NCBI RefSeq assembly: GCF_900090225.1
Contig: NZ_FMHY01000002.1
Location: 6,386,001-6,450,000 of the forward strand
Length of the DNA stretch: 64,000 nt
Origin: Micromonospora eburnea
GTDB lineage: Bacteria; Actinomycetota; Actinomycetes; Mycobacteriales; Micromonosporaceae
Direction: 5' to 3'
Part shown: in pieces, positions 22,536 through 30,930 of the stretch
Numbering within the stretch: the stretch's first letter is position 1
Layout of the letters: each line of letters begins with the position of its first letter
Position numbers and translations under genes: made by a program
The notes under the pieces: generated by a model
What the model was told of the DNA's origin: nothing
The model's database searches: none
Seen by the model: only the letters and a program-made list of their open reading frames with translations

Positions 22536-23155
22536 GTCAGCGCCCCGAGCAGCTCGGCGGTGGCCCGGGCCGGGTCGGCGGCCTGGGAGAGCGCCCCGAC
22601 CACCGCCACCCCGTACGCCCCGGCGGCCCGCAGCGCCGGCACGCGCGCGGCGGTCACCCCGCCGATCGCGATCACCGGCACGTCCACCGCCTCGACGACG
22701 GCGCGTACCCCGTCGGGGCCGATCGGGTCGGGCAGCCCGGCCTTGGTGGCGGTGGCGTGGCAGGGTCCCACGCCCAGGTAACTGGCCCCGGCGGCGACCG
22801 CCTCGGCGGCGCTTCGCGGCTCCCGGGCGGTGACACCGAGCACGGCGGCGGAGCCGAGCACCCGGCGGGCCGCCGGCACCGGCAGGTCCTCGGCGCCCAC
22901 GTGGCCACCGGCCGCGGCCACCGCGAGCGCCACGTGCAGCCGGTCGTTGACCAGGCAGGCCGCCCCGTACGGCCGGCACAGCGCGACCACCTGGCCGGCC
23001 AGCTCGTACGCCTCGCGGTCGGTGGCGTCGTCGGCGACCCGGACCTGGACGACCAGTTCGGCGCGGGCGACCGGCAGGGCGGCACGCAGCACGGCGAGCG
23101 GGTCGCATCCCGGCCGGGTGTCGGTGATCAGATGCAGTCGTCCCAGGGACGGCAC
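22529..23155 (-). CDS. thiE: Thiamine phosphate synthase ThiE
   Basis: ThiE joins HMP-PP and thiazole phosphate to thiamine phosphate. The 208-residue barrel reads LHLITDTRPG, CLVNDRLHVALAV, GHVGAEDLPV and YLGVGPCHATATKAGLP, the last being the pyrophosphate-binding loop. It is the first gene of the operon. The GTG at 23155 follows GGGAGG about 8 bases upstream, within the expression platform of the TPP riboswitch, so ligand binding can hide the ribosome site. Confidence 0.92.
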   Translation of the reverse strand: MPSLGRLHLITDTRPGCDPLAVLRAALPVARAELVVQVRVADDATDREAYELAGQVVALCRPYGAACLVNDRLHVALAVAAAGGHVGAEDLPVPAARRVLGSAAVLGVTAREPRSAAEAVAAGASYLGVGPCHATATKAGLPDPIGPDGVRAVVEAVDVPVIAIGGVTAARVPALRAAGAYGVAVVGALSQAADPARATAELLGALTC

Positions 23156-23164
23156 GGCAACACT

Positions 23165-23250
23165 CCTCCCTGCGCCGGCATTACCCGGATCAGGTTCGAC
23201 GGTCGGGGGCTGCAGCCCCCCTCTCAGCCCGGTACACCGGGCTCCCGTGG
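23165..23250 (-). ncRNA. TPP riboswitch (THI element)
   Basis: Read on the minus strand, the stretch carries the THI-box hallmarks in order: ACGGGAGCCCGGTG, GGGCTGAGAGGG, a variable GC stem (GGGGGCTGCAGCCCCC) and GAACCTGATCCGGGTAATGCC. The CTGAGA and ACCTGATC..GGGTAATGCC segments bind the pyrimidine and diphosphate of TPP. It ends at the GGGAGG ribosome site of thiE, with no terminator visible, which points to translational control of the whole thiamine operon. Confidence 0.96.
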
Positions 23251-23264
23251 GTCACTTGCGGCCT

Positions 23265-23294
23265 ACCGTACGACGCCCGCGGCGGATCCGCAAA
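23265..23294 (-). promoter_or_regulatory. Candidate promoter of the thiamine operon
   Basis: On the minus strand TTTGCG (23289-23294) and TACGGT (23265-23270) are separated by 18 bases. A transcript starting near 23257 would begin just before the TPP riboswitch. The sequence beyond it, 23295-23448, shows no gene. Confidence 0.45.
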
Positions 23295-23448
23295 GGACGG
23301 GTGACACATTTCCCAGCCACCGTCACCTGTGGTCGCCCGGCTCGGCCGTTCACCGGACGCAGCGTGGCCCTGGCTGTGGGGAGCCGATCGGCGGGGGCTA
23401 CGCCGCGCGGTGGACACGCCCCCGGCACGGGCGGCAGCACGGACAGCA

Positions 23449-23482
23449 CACTGCCCCGGCACCGCTGGGCGCCGGGGCAGTG
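23449..23482 (-). terminator. Terminator after the aldo/keto reductase gene
   Basis: CACTGCCCCGGC (23449-23460) and GCCGGGGCAGTG (23471-23482) form a perfect 12-bp stem with a 10-base loop, 14 bases beyond the reductase stop. No T-run follows, as is common in actinomycetes. Confidence 0.75.
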
Positions 23483-23495
23483 GGTGTCGACGGGG

Positions 23496-24449
23496 TCAGA
23501 GGAGGGCGTCGAGGGCGTCGAGGTCCTCGTCGGTGGGCTGCCAGGCGCCCGCCTCGGCGTTGGCGCGTACCTGGTCGGGCGTGGTGGCACCGGCGATCAC
23601 CGAGGTCACCGCCGGCCGGGCGGCGAGCCCGCCGATGGCCACCTGGAGCATGGTGAGCCCCCGCTCGGCCGCGTACGCCTCGATCTTCTCGATGGTGTCC
23701 CAGTCCGCGGCGGCGAACCGCTCCGCGTACCGGCCGCCGCCGGAGAGCCGGCTGCCGGCTGGCGGTGCCTCGCCCCGGTGGTACTTGCCGGTGAGCAGGC
23801 CGTTGGCCAGCGGGAAGAACGGCAGCATGCCCAGGCCGAACCGCTCGCAGGCGGGGATGACCTCGGCCTCCACGCTCCGCTCCAGGAGGGAGTAGTGGTT
23901 CTGCGCGGAGATGAACCGGGTACGGCCCTGGGAGGAGGCGGTCCAGTCGGCGTCGGCGATCTGCCAGCCGGCGAAGTTCGAGTTGCCGAGGTAGCGGACC
24001 TTGCCGGCGGTCACCAAGCTGTCCAGCGCGGCGAGCGTCTCGTCGATCGGGGTGCCCGGGTCGGGCTCGTGTATCTGGTACAGGTCGATGTGGTCGGTCC
24101 CGAGCCGGCGCAACGAGGCCTCTACCGCGCGGGCGATGTAGCGGCGGGCACCCCGGGCGCCGTGGTCCGGTCCGTTCAGGCCGTGCATGTCCATGCCGAA
24201 CTTGGTGGCGACCACCACGTCGTCCCGGCGGCCCTTGAGCGCCTGCCCGAGCAGTTCCTCGGAGCTGCCCTGCGGTTCACCGTAGATGTCCGCGGTGTCG
24301 AAGAAGTTGATCCCGGCGTCGAGCGCGGCGTCGACCACCGCGCGGGTGCCGTCGAGGTCGAGCTTCCGGCCGAAGTTGTTGCAGCCGATGCCGACCACGG
24401 ACACCACGAGCCCGGAGTCGCCCAACCGGCGGTACGTCATCTCACTCAC
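23496..24449 (-). CDS. Aldo/keto reductase
   Basis: The 317-residue NADPH-dependent TIM barrel has the catalytic tetrad Asp51, Tyr56 (FFDTADIYG), Lys83 (VATKFG) and His127 (YQIHEPD). It ends with the cofactor-binding VTSVIAGATTPDQVRANAEA. It is of the YghZ/YajO-like group; substrates are probably carbonyl compounds. The GTG at 24449 is 7 bases after a TAGGCT -10 box (24457-24462, minus), suggesting a leaderless transcript. An ATG three codons in is possible. Confidence 0.9.
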   Translation of the reverse strand: MSEMTYRRLGDSGLVVSVVGIGCNNFGRKLDLDGTRAVVDAALDAGINFFDTADIYGEPQGSSEELLGQALKGRRDDVVVATKFGMDMHGLNGPDHGARGARRYIARAVEASLRRLGTDHIDLYQIHEPDPGTPIDETLAALDSLVTAGKVRYLGNSNFAGWQIADADWTASSQGRTRFISAQNHYSLLERSVEAEVIPACERFGLGMLPFFPLANGLLTGKYHRGEAPPAGSRLSGGGRYAERFAAADWDTIEKIEAYAAERGLTMLQVAIGGLAARPAVTSVIAGATTPDQVRANAEAGAWQPTDEDLDALDALL

Positions 24450-24597
24450 GAAAGCCAGCCTATGCGGCAGGGAGGACCGCCACCGGCCGGGCCGGAACGT
24501 CGACGGACCGACGCGGTGAATCGTTCACGACATCAGCTCCACAACGTCGGCTGACCCCTGCCGCCCGCCGACCGCGACGCGCCGAGAACGTCGATGA

Positions 24598-26277
24598 TCA
24601 TCCGACGTCCCACACCGGCTCCGGGGTCTCGACCACCTCGCCGTCGCCCCGGAACAACACGAACCGGTCGAAGGAACGGGTGAACCAGCGGTCGTGGGTC
24701 ACCGCGATCACCGTCCCCTCGAACGCGGCCAGACCCGCTTCGAGCGCCTCGGCGGAGGCCAGGTCGAGGTTGTCGGTCGGCTCGTCCAGCAGCAGCAGGG
24801 TCGCGCCGGAGAGCTCCAGCAGCAGCACCAGGAAACGCGCCTGCTGCCCGCCGGAGAGGGTGCCGAAGCGCTGGTCGCCCTGCCCGGCCAGCTCGTACCG
24901 GGACAGCGCCGCCATCGCCGCGTGCCGGTCCATGCCGGCGCGGTGCTCGTCACCCCGCCACAGGACGTCGACCAGCGTCTTCTCCATCAGCTCCGGCCGG
25001 TCGTGGGTCTGTGAGAAGTGCCCGGGCCGCACCCGCGCGCCGAGGCGTACCACCCCGTCGTGGGCGACCGGCGCGAGGGCCGCCGCGCCGTCGACCGGCG
25101 TGTTGGCCGGGTCCGGGTCGGTGCCGCCGCGGGCCAGCAGGCGGAGGAAGTGCGACTTCCCGGTGCCGTTCGCGCCGAGCACGGCGACCCGGTCGCCGTA
25201 CCAGAGTTCCAGGTCGAACGGGTAGGTCAGGCCGTCGAGCTCGAGCTGCTCGGCGATCACCGCGCGCTTGCCGGTCCGCCCGCCGGTCAGCCGCATCCGG
25301 ATGTCCTGGTCCTTCGGGGGTACGGGCGGCGGCCCGGCCTCCTCGAACTTGCGCAACCGGGTCTGCGCCGACTGGTAGCGCGAGGCCATGTCGGAGTTGT
25401 ACGCGGCCTTCTGCTTGTACATCAGCATCAGCTCGCGCAGCTTCTGGTGTTCCTCGTCCCAGCGCTTGCGCAGCTCGTCGAGGCGGGCGTGCCGGGCCAC
25501 CCGCGCCTCGTGCCAGCTGGCGAAGCCGGCCGGGTGCACCCAGGCGCTGCCGCCCTCGACGGCGACCACCCGGTTGGCGGTCTGCGCCAGCAACTCCCGG
25601 TCGTGCGAGACGTAGAGCACCGACTTGCCGGACTCGCGCAGCCGGCCCTCCAGCCACCGTTTGCCGGGTACGTCGAGAAAGTTGTCCGGCTCGTCGAGCA
25701 GGAGCACCTCGTCGGGCCCGCGCAGCAGCAGTTCGAGGGCGAAGCGCTTCTGCTGGCCGCCGGAGAGGGTCCGCACCGGACGCTCCCGGGCGGCGTCCCA
25801 CGGCAGGTCGAGGACGATGGTGCTGACGGTGTCGAAGAGCACCTCGGCGTCGTACCCGCCGACCTCGCCCCAGGCCGCCAGGGCGTCCGCGTACTCGAGC
25901 TGGGCCTTACCCGCGGCGGTGCTGTACTTGCTGCGGACCTCGGCCGCCCGCATGGCCGCCTCGGTCTCGGCGAGGCGGCGGCCGGCGTCGCGAAGCGCCG
26001 GCGGGGCGAGCGCGAGCGCCAGGTCGGCGAGCGTGGAGTCGTCCCCGATCATGCCGATGAACTGCCGCATCACGCCGAGGCCGCCGGAGCGGGCGATCGT
26101 CCCGGTCTTCACCGCCAGGTCACCGGCGACCATCCGGAGCAGCGTCGTCTTGCCGGCGCCGTTCGGCCCGACCAGCGCCACCTTGGCGCCCTCGCCGACC
26201 CGGAACGACACCTCGGCGAAGAGTTCCCGGCCGTCCGGGAGGATGTGCCCGACCCCTGCCACGTCCACGTAACCCAC
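24598..26277 (-). CDS. ABC-F family ATPase
   Basis: The 559-residue protein has two ABC cassettes and no membrane segment. Cassette 1 has GPNGAGKTT (37-45), LSGGQQKRFALEL and LLLDEPDNFLD. A charged linker follows (LDELRKRWDEEHQKLRELMLMYKQKA). Cassette 2 has GANGTGKSH, LSGGQQARFLVLLL and LLLDEPTDNLDL. ABC-F proteins act on ribosomes, in translation control or antibiotic protection. Nothing here shows which. It lies next to an RNA methyltransferase-like gene on the same strand. Confidence 0.9.
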   Translation of the reverse strand: MGYVDVAGVGHILPDGRELFAEVSFRVGEGAKVALVGPNGAGKTTLLRMVAGDLAVKTGTIARSGGLGVMRQFIGMIGDDSTLADLALALAPPALRDAGRRLAETEAAMRAAEVRSKYSTAAGKAQLEYADALAAWGEVGGYDAEVLFDTVSTIVLDLPWDAARERPVRTLSGGQQKRFALELLLRGPDEVLLLDEPDNFLDVPGKRWLEGRLRESGKSVLYVSHDRELLAQTANRVVAVEGGSAWVHPAGFASWHEARVARHARLDELRKRWDEEHQKLRELMLMYKQKAAYNSDMASRYQSAQTRLRKFEEAGPPPVPPKDQDIRMRLTGGRTGKRAVIAEQLELDGLTYPFDLELWYGDRVAVLGANGTGKSHFLRLLARGGTDPDPANTPVDGAAALAPVAHDGVVRLGARVRPGHFSQTHDRPELMEKTLVDVLWRGDEHRAGMDRHAAMAALSRYELAGQGDQRFGTLSGGQQARFLVLLLELSGATLLLLDEPTDNLDLASAEALEAGLAAFEGTVIAVTHDRWFTRSFDRFVLFRGDGEVVETPEPVWDVG

Positions 26278-26318
26278 GCGGGCATCCTGCCCGAGGGACC
26301 GGGACGGGCGACACTCGA

Positions 26319-26933
26319 TTACCGGGTGACCCGCAGCACTCGGTACCCCTTCTGGCTGGCGTGCCGGTCCACCTGCCAGCCCTGCTCGACCAGCCAGCGG
26401 TGCAGCGAGTCGCCGCCGAGGTGCCGGGCCACGACCAGCCAGGCCACCCCGTCCGGGGCGAGCCGGGGCAGCCAGCGCAGCAGAAGCTCGTGCAGCTCCG
26501 CCTTGCCGATCCGGATCGGCGGGTTCGACCAGATCTGCGCAAAGCGGAGATCGGCCGGTACGTCGTCCGGCGCGGCCACCCGTACCCGTTCGGCGGCGCC
26601 GACCCGGGCGGCGTTGGCGGCGGTGAACTCGCGGGCGCGCTCGTTGACGTCGACCGCCCAGACGGGGGCGGACGGCGCGGCGGTGGCCAGTACGCAGGTG
26701 ATCGGCCCGAAGCCGCAGCCGACATCGAGCAGCGGGCCGGTGGCATCGGCCGCCGGCAGCTCGCCCTTGCGCAGCAGTACCGCCGTCCCGGGATCGAGGC
26801 GGTCGGCGGAGAAGACGCCGGCGGCCGAGACGAGGGTGTAGTCCCGCCCGGCGACAGAAAACTCGATCTCGCGCGGCTGGGCGGCGCTGGTGGGTTCAGC
26901 GGTGAAGTAGTGGTCGCCGGTCACGCCGGGCAT
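26319..26933 (-). CDS. RsmC-like class I methyltransferase
   Basis: The 204-residue protein has motif I LLDVGCGFGPI and the catalytic SNPPIRIGKAELHELL, the NPP[F/Y/I] motif of N2-guanine methyltransferases of the RsmC/RlmG type. Its length matches the single-domain form common in actinomycetes. The likely target is a guanine in rRNA. It is upstream of the ABC-F gene on the same strand, 41 bases apart, and divergent from the Pro-rich membrane protein. Confidence 0.88.
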   Translation of the reverse strand: MPGVTGDHYFTAEPTSAAQPREIEFSVAGRDYTLVSAAGVFSADRLDPGTAVLLRKGELPAADATGPLLDVGCGFGPITCVLATAAPSAPVWAVDVNERAREFTAANAARVGAAERVRVAAPDDVPADLRFAQIWSNPPIRIGKAELHELLLRWLPRLAPDGVAWLVVARHLGGDSLHRWLVEQGWQVDRHASQKGYRVLRVTR

Positions 26934-26993
26934 TGTCGCACCGGCCCGGAGGTCGGGCGAACTCGCGACGCCACCCCGCTAGAATTTCCCGAT

Positions 26994-27026
26994 ATTACCC
27001 CCTAAAGGGATAATCAGTCCTACTGT
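26994..27026. promoter_or_regulatory. Inverted repeat and -10 box in a divergent promoter region
   Basis: ATTACCC (26994-27000) faces GGGATAAT (27007-27014) in an AT-rich patch between two divergent genes. On the plus strand TACTGT (27021-27026) ends 6 bases before the ATG at 27033, which has no ribosome site, so that gene is probably leaderless. A repressor at the inverted repeat could act on both genes. Confidence 0.45.
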
Positions 27027-27032
27027 ACCCAC

Positions 27033-28295
27033 ATGGTGTATCGGTACGAGTCCGATGAGGACGCCTTCCTGGATTACCCGAAGCCCGGGTCGCCCCCGGC
27101 CGGGCCCGGAGCACCGGTGCCTCCGCCCGCGGGCCCCTCGCCGTCCCGCTTCCCCACACCGTCGCTGCCGCCACGGGTCCGGCCTACCCGGCCGGCCGTC
27201 GACGCCACCCCGCCGCCGCGTCGACAGGCAGCCGCGGCACCACCCCGGTCGGCCGCCGCCCCGGCCGCGCCCCGGACGGACGTTCCGCCGCCGCATCCGG
27301 TGACCGCGCCGCCCCCCACGGTCGCCGCGCCGCCCCCGTCCGCCGCCCCGCCGCCTCCGGTTTCGGCCCCCCCGATGTCCGCGCCCCCCGAGTCGGCACC
27401 CGCGATGTCGCCACCCCCCGAGTCGGCGCCCCCGGGTCCGCTCCAGCGCACGACCGACCCGCTGGACCTCTCCGAACCCAGCCGCCGTGCCGGTCGGAAG
27501 CACGGCGGTCGAGCCTGGCAGGTGCTGATCGGCGGCGCCGCCGTGCTGGTGCTGCTCGCGCTCTGCGGGTTGGCCGTCGCCACCCTGCTCCAGAACCAGA
27601 CCAACACCCCGCCGGCCGCCCTGCCGAGCGACCAGCCCGTGGTCGACCAGTCCGCCGCGGCCGACCGGAGCGACCTCGACTCCCGGGACACCGACCAGTC
27701 GGCGCTCACCGTCAAGGAGGTCTTCCCCGGCAAGCAACTGGTGCCCAGCGACGGCGGACAGACCTACCAGGTGCTCAAGACCCAGGCCGGCACCGACTGC
27801 ACGGTCGCGGCGACCGGGGAGATCGGTGACCTGCTTGTCCGGCTCGGCTGCAACCAGGTGGTCCGGGCCACCCTCCGTTCCCCGAACGGCGATTACCTGG
27901 TCACCGCCGGGCTGTTGAACCTCACCGACGCGGCCAGCGCCCAGCGGGCCCGGGACCGGATCCGGCAGCTGCTCGACGAGCGGCAGGGCCGGTTCCAGGG
28001 CATGGTGGCCGGCGACGGCACCGAGGCGGTGGCCAAGGCCGCCGCCCGGGTCGGCTGGCAGGTACGCGGCCACTACATCGCCTACTGCCTGGTCACCCGC
28101 GCCGACGGGGAACAGATCAACTCCGCCGACGCCAAGACGCGCGACATCCTGTACGACATGATCGAGGTCTACCTGAACCGTGGCGTGCTGGAGCGCCGGG
28201 CGAACGGCGGGGTGGCCAACCAGCCCACCGTGAGCCCGACCGACGGCACCGCCAGCCAGTCCGCCACCCGCGACCGGAACCCGTCCGGAAACTGA
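27033..28295 (+). CDS. Pro-rich single-pass membrane protein of unknown function
   Basis: The 420-residue product opens with acidic MVYRYESDEDAFLDYPKPG, then about 120 residues of Pro/Ala, a single membrane helix (VLIGGAAVLVLLALCGLAVATLL, near 167-189) and a folded extracytoplasmic domain of about 200 residues (VKEVFPGKQLV, TDCTVAATGEIGDLLVRLGC, QVVRATLRSPNGDYLVTAGLLNL). The two Cys in that domain could pair. I recognise no characterised family. It converges on truA with only 15 bases between stops. Confidence 0.85.
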   Translation: MVYRYESDEDAFLDYPKPGSPPAGPGAPVPPPAGPSPSRFPTPSLPPRVRPTRPAVDATPPPRRQAAAAPPRSAAAPAAPRTDVPPPHPVTAPPPTVAAPPPSAAPPPPVSAPPMSAPPESAPAMSPPPESAPPGPLQRTTDPLDLSEPSRRAGRKHGGRAWQVLIGGAAVLVLLALCGLAVATLLQNQTNTPPAALPSDQPVVDQSAAADRSDLDSRDTDQSALTVKEVFPGKQLVPSDGGQTYQVLKTQAGTDCTVAATGEIGDLLVRLGCNQVVRATLRSPNGDYLVTAGLLNLTDAASAQRARDRIRQLLDERQGRFQGMVAGDGTEAVAKAAARVGWQVRGHYIAYCLVTRADGEQINSADAKTRDILYDMIEVYLNRGVLERRANGGVANQPTVSPTDGTASQSATRDRNPSGN

Positions 28296-28310
28296 CGACG
28301 ACCGGCGCGG

Positions 28311-29144
28311 TCAGCCCTCGGCGACGGGGACGCGCAACCGACGGGTGAGCGCCGAGCGGCGGGCGTACTCGGCGGGGTCCACCGGGTAGCCGACCTCGAC
28401 CAGGGCCAACCCGTGCGCCGGCGCCACGGTGACCTCGCTGGACCGTTCCCGCCGGGTCAGCAGGCCGGCCGGCCAGGTGGCGGCTCGACGGCCGTCCCCG
28501 GCGGCCAGCATCGCGCCGACCAGGCTGCGCACCATGTTCTGACAGAACGCGTCGGCCTGCACGGTGGCGACCAGGATGCCGTCCGGGTCCCGCCGCCAGT
28601 CCAGCCGGGTCACCTCGCGCAGCGTGGTGGCGTTCTCCTTGCGCCGGCAGTACGCGGCGAAGTCGTGCTCCCCCACCAGGCCGGCCGCCGCGGCGTTCAG
28701 CGCCGCCAGGTCGAGCGGCCTCGGCCAGGCCAGGGTGTCCTTCCGGCGCAGCGGCTCGGCACCCCACGGAGCGTCGGTCACCCGGTATTCGTAGCGGCGG
28801 AAGGTGGCCGAGAAGCGGGCGTCGAAGTCGGCGGGCACCTCGGTCATCGCGCGTACCCGCACGTCGGTTGGGAGCAGCCGGGCCAGGCGGCGCAGCAGCT
28901 TCCCGTCGTGCTGCCGCCAGACCTCGGTCGGCAGGTCGAGGTGACAGACCTGGCCGGTGGCGTGCACGCCGGCGTCGGTCCGGCCGGCCACGGTCAGCCC
29001 GCTCGCCGTGCCCACGCCGAGGACCAGGTCCAGCGCCTCCATCAGCACCCCGGCGACCGTACGCCGGGTGGGCTGGGCCGCCCAGCCGGAGAAGTCGGTG
29101 CCGTCGTACGAGACGTCCAGCCGCAGCCGGGTCCGCTCGTCCAC
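28311..29144 (-). CDS. truA: tRNA pseudouridine synthase A
   Basis: TruA makes pseudouridine at positions 38-40 of tRNA anticodon stems. The 277-residue product has RLDVSYDGTDFSGWA, the catalytic Asp in VAGRTDAGVHATGQV, RYEYRV and FCQNMVRSLVGAML. The GTG at 29144 follows GGGAGG by 6 bases; the longer open frame upstream runs into the rplQ terminator. Placement after rplQ is the usual order, but a strong hairpin separates the two. Confidence 0.95.
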   Translation of the reverse strand: MDERTRLRLDVSYDGTDFSGWAAQPTRRTVAGVLMEALDLVLGVGTASGLTVAGRTDAGVHATGQVCHLDLPTEVWRQHDGKLLRRLARLLPTDVRVRAMTEVPADFDARFSATFRRYEYRVTDAPWGAEPLRRKDTLAWPRPLDLAALNAAAAGLVGEHDFAAYCRRKENATTLREVTRLDWRRDPDGILVATVQADAFCQNMVRSLVGAMLAAGDGRRAATWPAGLLTRRERSSEVTVAPAHGLALVEVGYPVDPAEYARRSALTRRLRVPVAEG

Positions 29145-29165
29145 CTCGTACCTCCCGTTCACGCC

Positions 29166-29204
29166 GTCGGGCCCGGCACCCCAGGAAGGGGTGCCGGGCC
29201 CGAC
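29166..29204 (-). terminator. Strong hairpin between rplQ and truA
   Basis: GTCGGGCCCGGCACCCC (29166-29182) and its exact complement (29188-29204) form a 17-bp stem with a 5-base loop, 13 bases after the rplQ stop and 21 bases before the truA start. It should end most of the rpoA-rplQ message, leaving truA to read-through or a promoter inside rplQ. Confidence 0.8.
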
Positions 29205-29217
29205 GATCTGCCTCAGC

Positions 29218-29775
29218 TCAGGCCTTGTTCTCGTTGGCCTCGTCGCTGTCCTCGCGGGCGGCGGCGGTGTCACCGGAGACGTGCACCGGCGGCTCGGAGT
29301 CCTGGTCGGCCGGGGCCGACACCGGGGTCTCCTCGGCCGGGGCCAGGGCCTCGACCTTGTCCTGCTGCGCGGCCTTGCGGGCGGCGGTCTTCTTGTTCGC
29401 CTTCGGCTCGGCGACCTGAAGCTCCTCCACCAGCTCGATGATCGCCATCGGAGCGGCGTCACCCTTGCGCGGGCCGGTCTTCACGATCCGGGTGTAGCCA
29501 CCGTTGCGGTTGGCGTACCGGGGCGCGATCTGGTCGAACAGGTTGTAGACCACGTCCTTGTCCTTGACGACGGCCAGCACCCGCCGACGCGAGGCGAGGT
29601 CGCCCCGCTTGGCCTTGGTGATCAGCTGCTCGGCCAGCGGACGCAGCCGCCGGGCCTTCGTCTCGGTGGTCTGGATCTTGCCGTGCTGGAACAGCGAGGT
29701 GGCCAGGTTGGCCAGCATCAGCCGCTCGTGCGCGGGGCTGCCGCCGAGGCGGGGGCCCTTGGTGGGCGTGGGCAT
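29218..29775 (-). CDS. rplQ: 50S ribosomal protein L17
   Basis: L17 lies near the exit of the peptide tunnel. The 185-residue product has the core MPTPTKGPRLGGSPAHERLMLANLATSLF, then KARRLRPLAEQLITKAK and YTRIVKTGPRKGDAAPMAIIELV. A 60-residue Ala/Glu/Lys-rich tail follows, longer than the E. coli protein (127 residues) but common in actinomycetes. It is 34 bases after rpoA. Confidence 0.97.
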   Translation of the reverse strand: MPTPTKGPRLGGSPAHERLMLANLATSLFQHGKIQTTETKARRLRPLAEQLITKAKRGDLASRRRVLAVVKDKDVVYNLFDQIAPRYANRNGGYTRIVKTGPRKGDAAPMAIIELVEELQVAEPKANKKTAARKAAQQDKVEALAPAEETPVSAPADQDSEPPVHVSGDTAAAREDSDEANENKA

Positions 29776-29809
29776 TGTTGGTGCTCCTCAGATGTGGCGG
29801 CAGCCGGAC

Positions 29810-30832
29810 TTAGAGCTGCTCGGTCTCGCGGTAGTCGTCGGTGTCGTAGTCGGCCTCGCCGAAGGCGTCCACGACGTGCGCCGGGTCGAAGTTCGGAGCC
29901 GAGTCCTTCAGCCCCAGGCCCATCCCGGCGAGCTTCATCTTGACCTCGTCGATTGACTTCTGACCGAAGTTCCGGATGTCGAGGAGGTCCGCCTCGGTAC
30001 GCCCGATCAGCTCACCAACGGAGTTGATGCCCTCGCGCTTGAGGCAGTTGTAGGAGCGGACGGTGAGGTCCAGCTCCTCGATCGGCAGAGCCAGGTCGGC
30101 CGCCAGCTGGGCGTCCTGCGGGGACGGCCCGATGTCGATGCCCTCGGCGGTCTCGTCCAGCTCCCGGGCCAGCCCGAACAGCTCCACCAGCGTCGAACCG
30201 GCCGAGGCCAGCGCGGTACGCGGGCCCATCGACGGCTTGGTCTCGACGTCGATGATCAGCCGGTCGAAGTCGGTCCGCTGCTCGACGCGGGTCGCCTCGA
30301 CGCGGTACGTCACCTTGAGCACCGGTGAGTAGATCGAGTCGACCGGGATCCGGCCGATCTCCGCGCCCGCCTGCTTGTTCTGCGCCGCCGTGACGTAGCC
30401 GCGGCCCCGCTCGACGGTCAGCTCCATGTCGAGCCGGCCCTTGCCGTTCAGGGTGGCGAGCTTCAGGTCCGGGTTGTGCACCGAGACACCGGCCGGGGGC
30501 TGGATGTCACCGGCGGTCACGTCGCCCGGGCCCTGCTTGCGCAGGTACATGCTGACCGGCTCGTCGTGCTCGGAGCTGACGCACAGCTCCTTGATGTTCA
30601 TGACGAGCTCGACCACGTCCTCCTTGACCCCGGGGATCGTGGTGAACTCGTGCAGCACGCCGTCGATCTTGATCGAGGTGACGGCCGCGCCCGGGATGGA
30701 CGACAGCAGCGTACGCCGCAGCGAGTTGCCCAGGGTGTAGCCGAAGCCCGGCTCCAGCGGCTCGATGGTGAACCGGGACCGGGTCTCGTTGATCGACTCC
30801 TCGGAGAGGGTCGGTCGCTGGCTGATGAGCAT
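29810..30832 (-). CDS. rpoA: RNA polymerase alpha subunit
   Basis: The 340-residue alpha subunit starts MLISQRPTLSEESINETRSRF and has the N-terminal assembly domain (FGYTLGNSLRRTLLSSIPGAAV), an acidic linker and the C-terminal DNA-binding domain (ELDLTVRSYNCLKREGINSVGELI ... DLLDIRNFGQKSIDEVKMKL). The ATG at 30832 gives the standard length; the open frame upstream is filler. It follows rpsD after a hairpin and precedes rplQ. Confidence 0.98.
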   Translation of the reverse strand: MLISQRPTLSEESINETRSRFTIEPLEPGFGYTLGNSLRRTLLSSIPGAAVTSIKIDGVLHEFTTIPGVKEDVVELVMNIKELCVSSEHDEPVSMYLRKQGPGDVTAGDIQPPAGVSVHNPDLKLATLNGKGRLDMELTVERGRGYVTAAQNKQAGAEIGRIPVDSIYSPVLKVTYRVEATRVEQRTDFDRLIIDVETKPSMGPRTALASAGSTLVELFGLARELDETAEGIDIGPSPQDAQLAADLALPIEELDLTVRSYNCLKREGINSVGELIGRTEADLLDIRNFGQKSIDEVKMKLAGMGLGLKDSAPNFDPAHVVDAFGEADYDTDDYRETEQL

Positions 30833-30888
30833 CTTTTCTCTTTTCTTCCGGGGCGCCCGCCATATGACGCCCACGACACAAACTGTTC

Positions 30889-30920
30889 CGGTGGCCCGCC
30901 CCCGGGAGGGCGGGCCACCG
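30889..30920 (-). terminator. Hairpin between rpsD and rpoA, probable attenuator
   Basis: CGGTGGCCCGCC (30889-30900) and GGCGGGCCACCG (30909-30920) form a perfect 12-bp stem with an 8-base loop, just after the rpsD stop. It could reduce read-through into rpoA or act as a processing site. Confidence 0.6.
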
Positions 30921-30930
30921 CAACGAGCCC

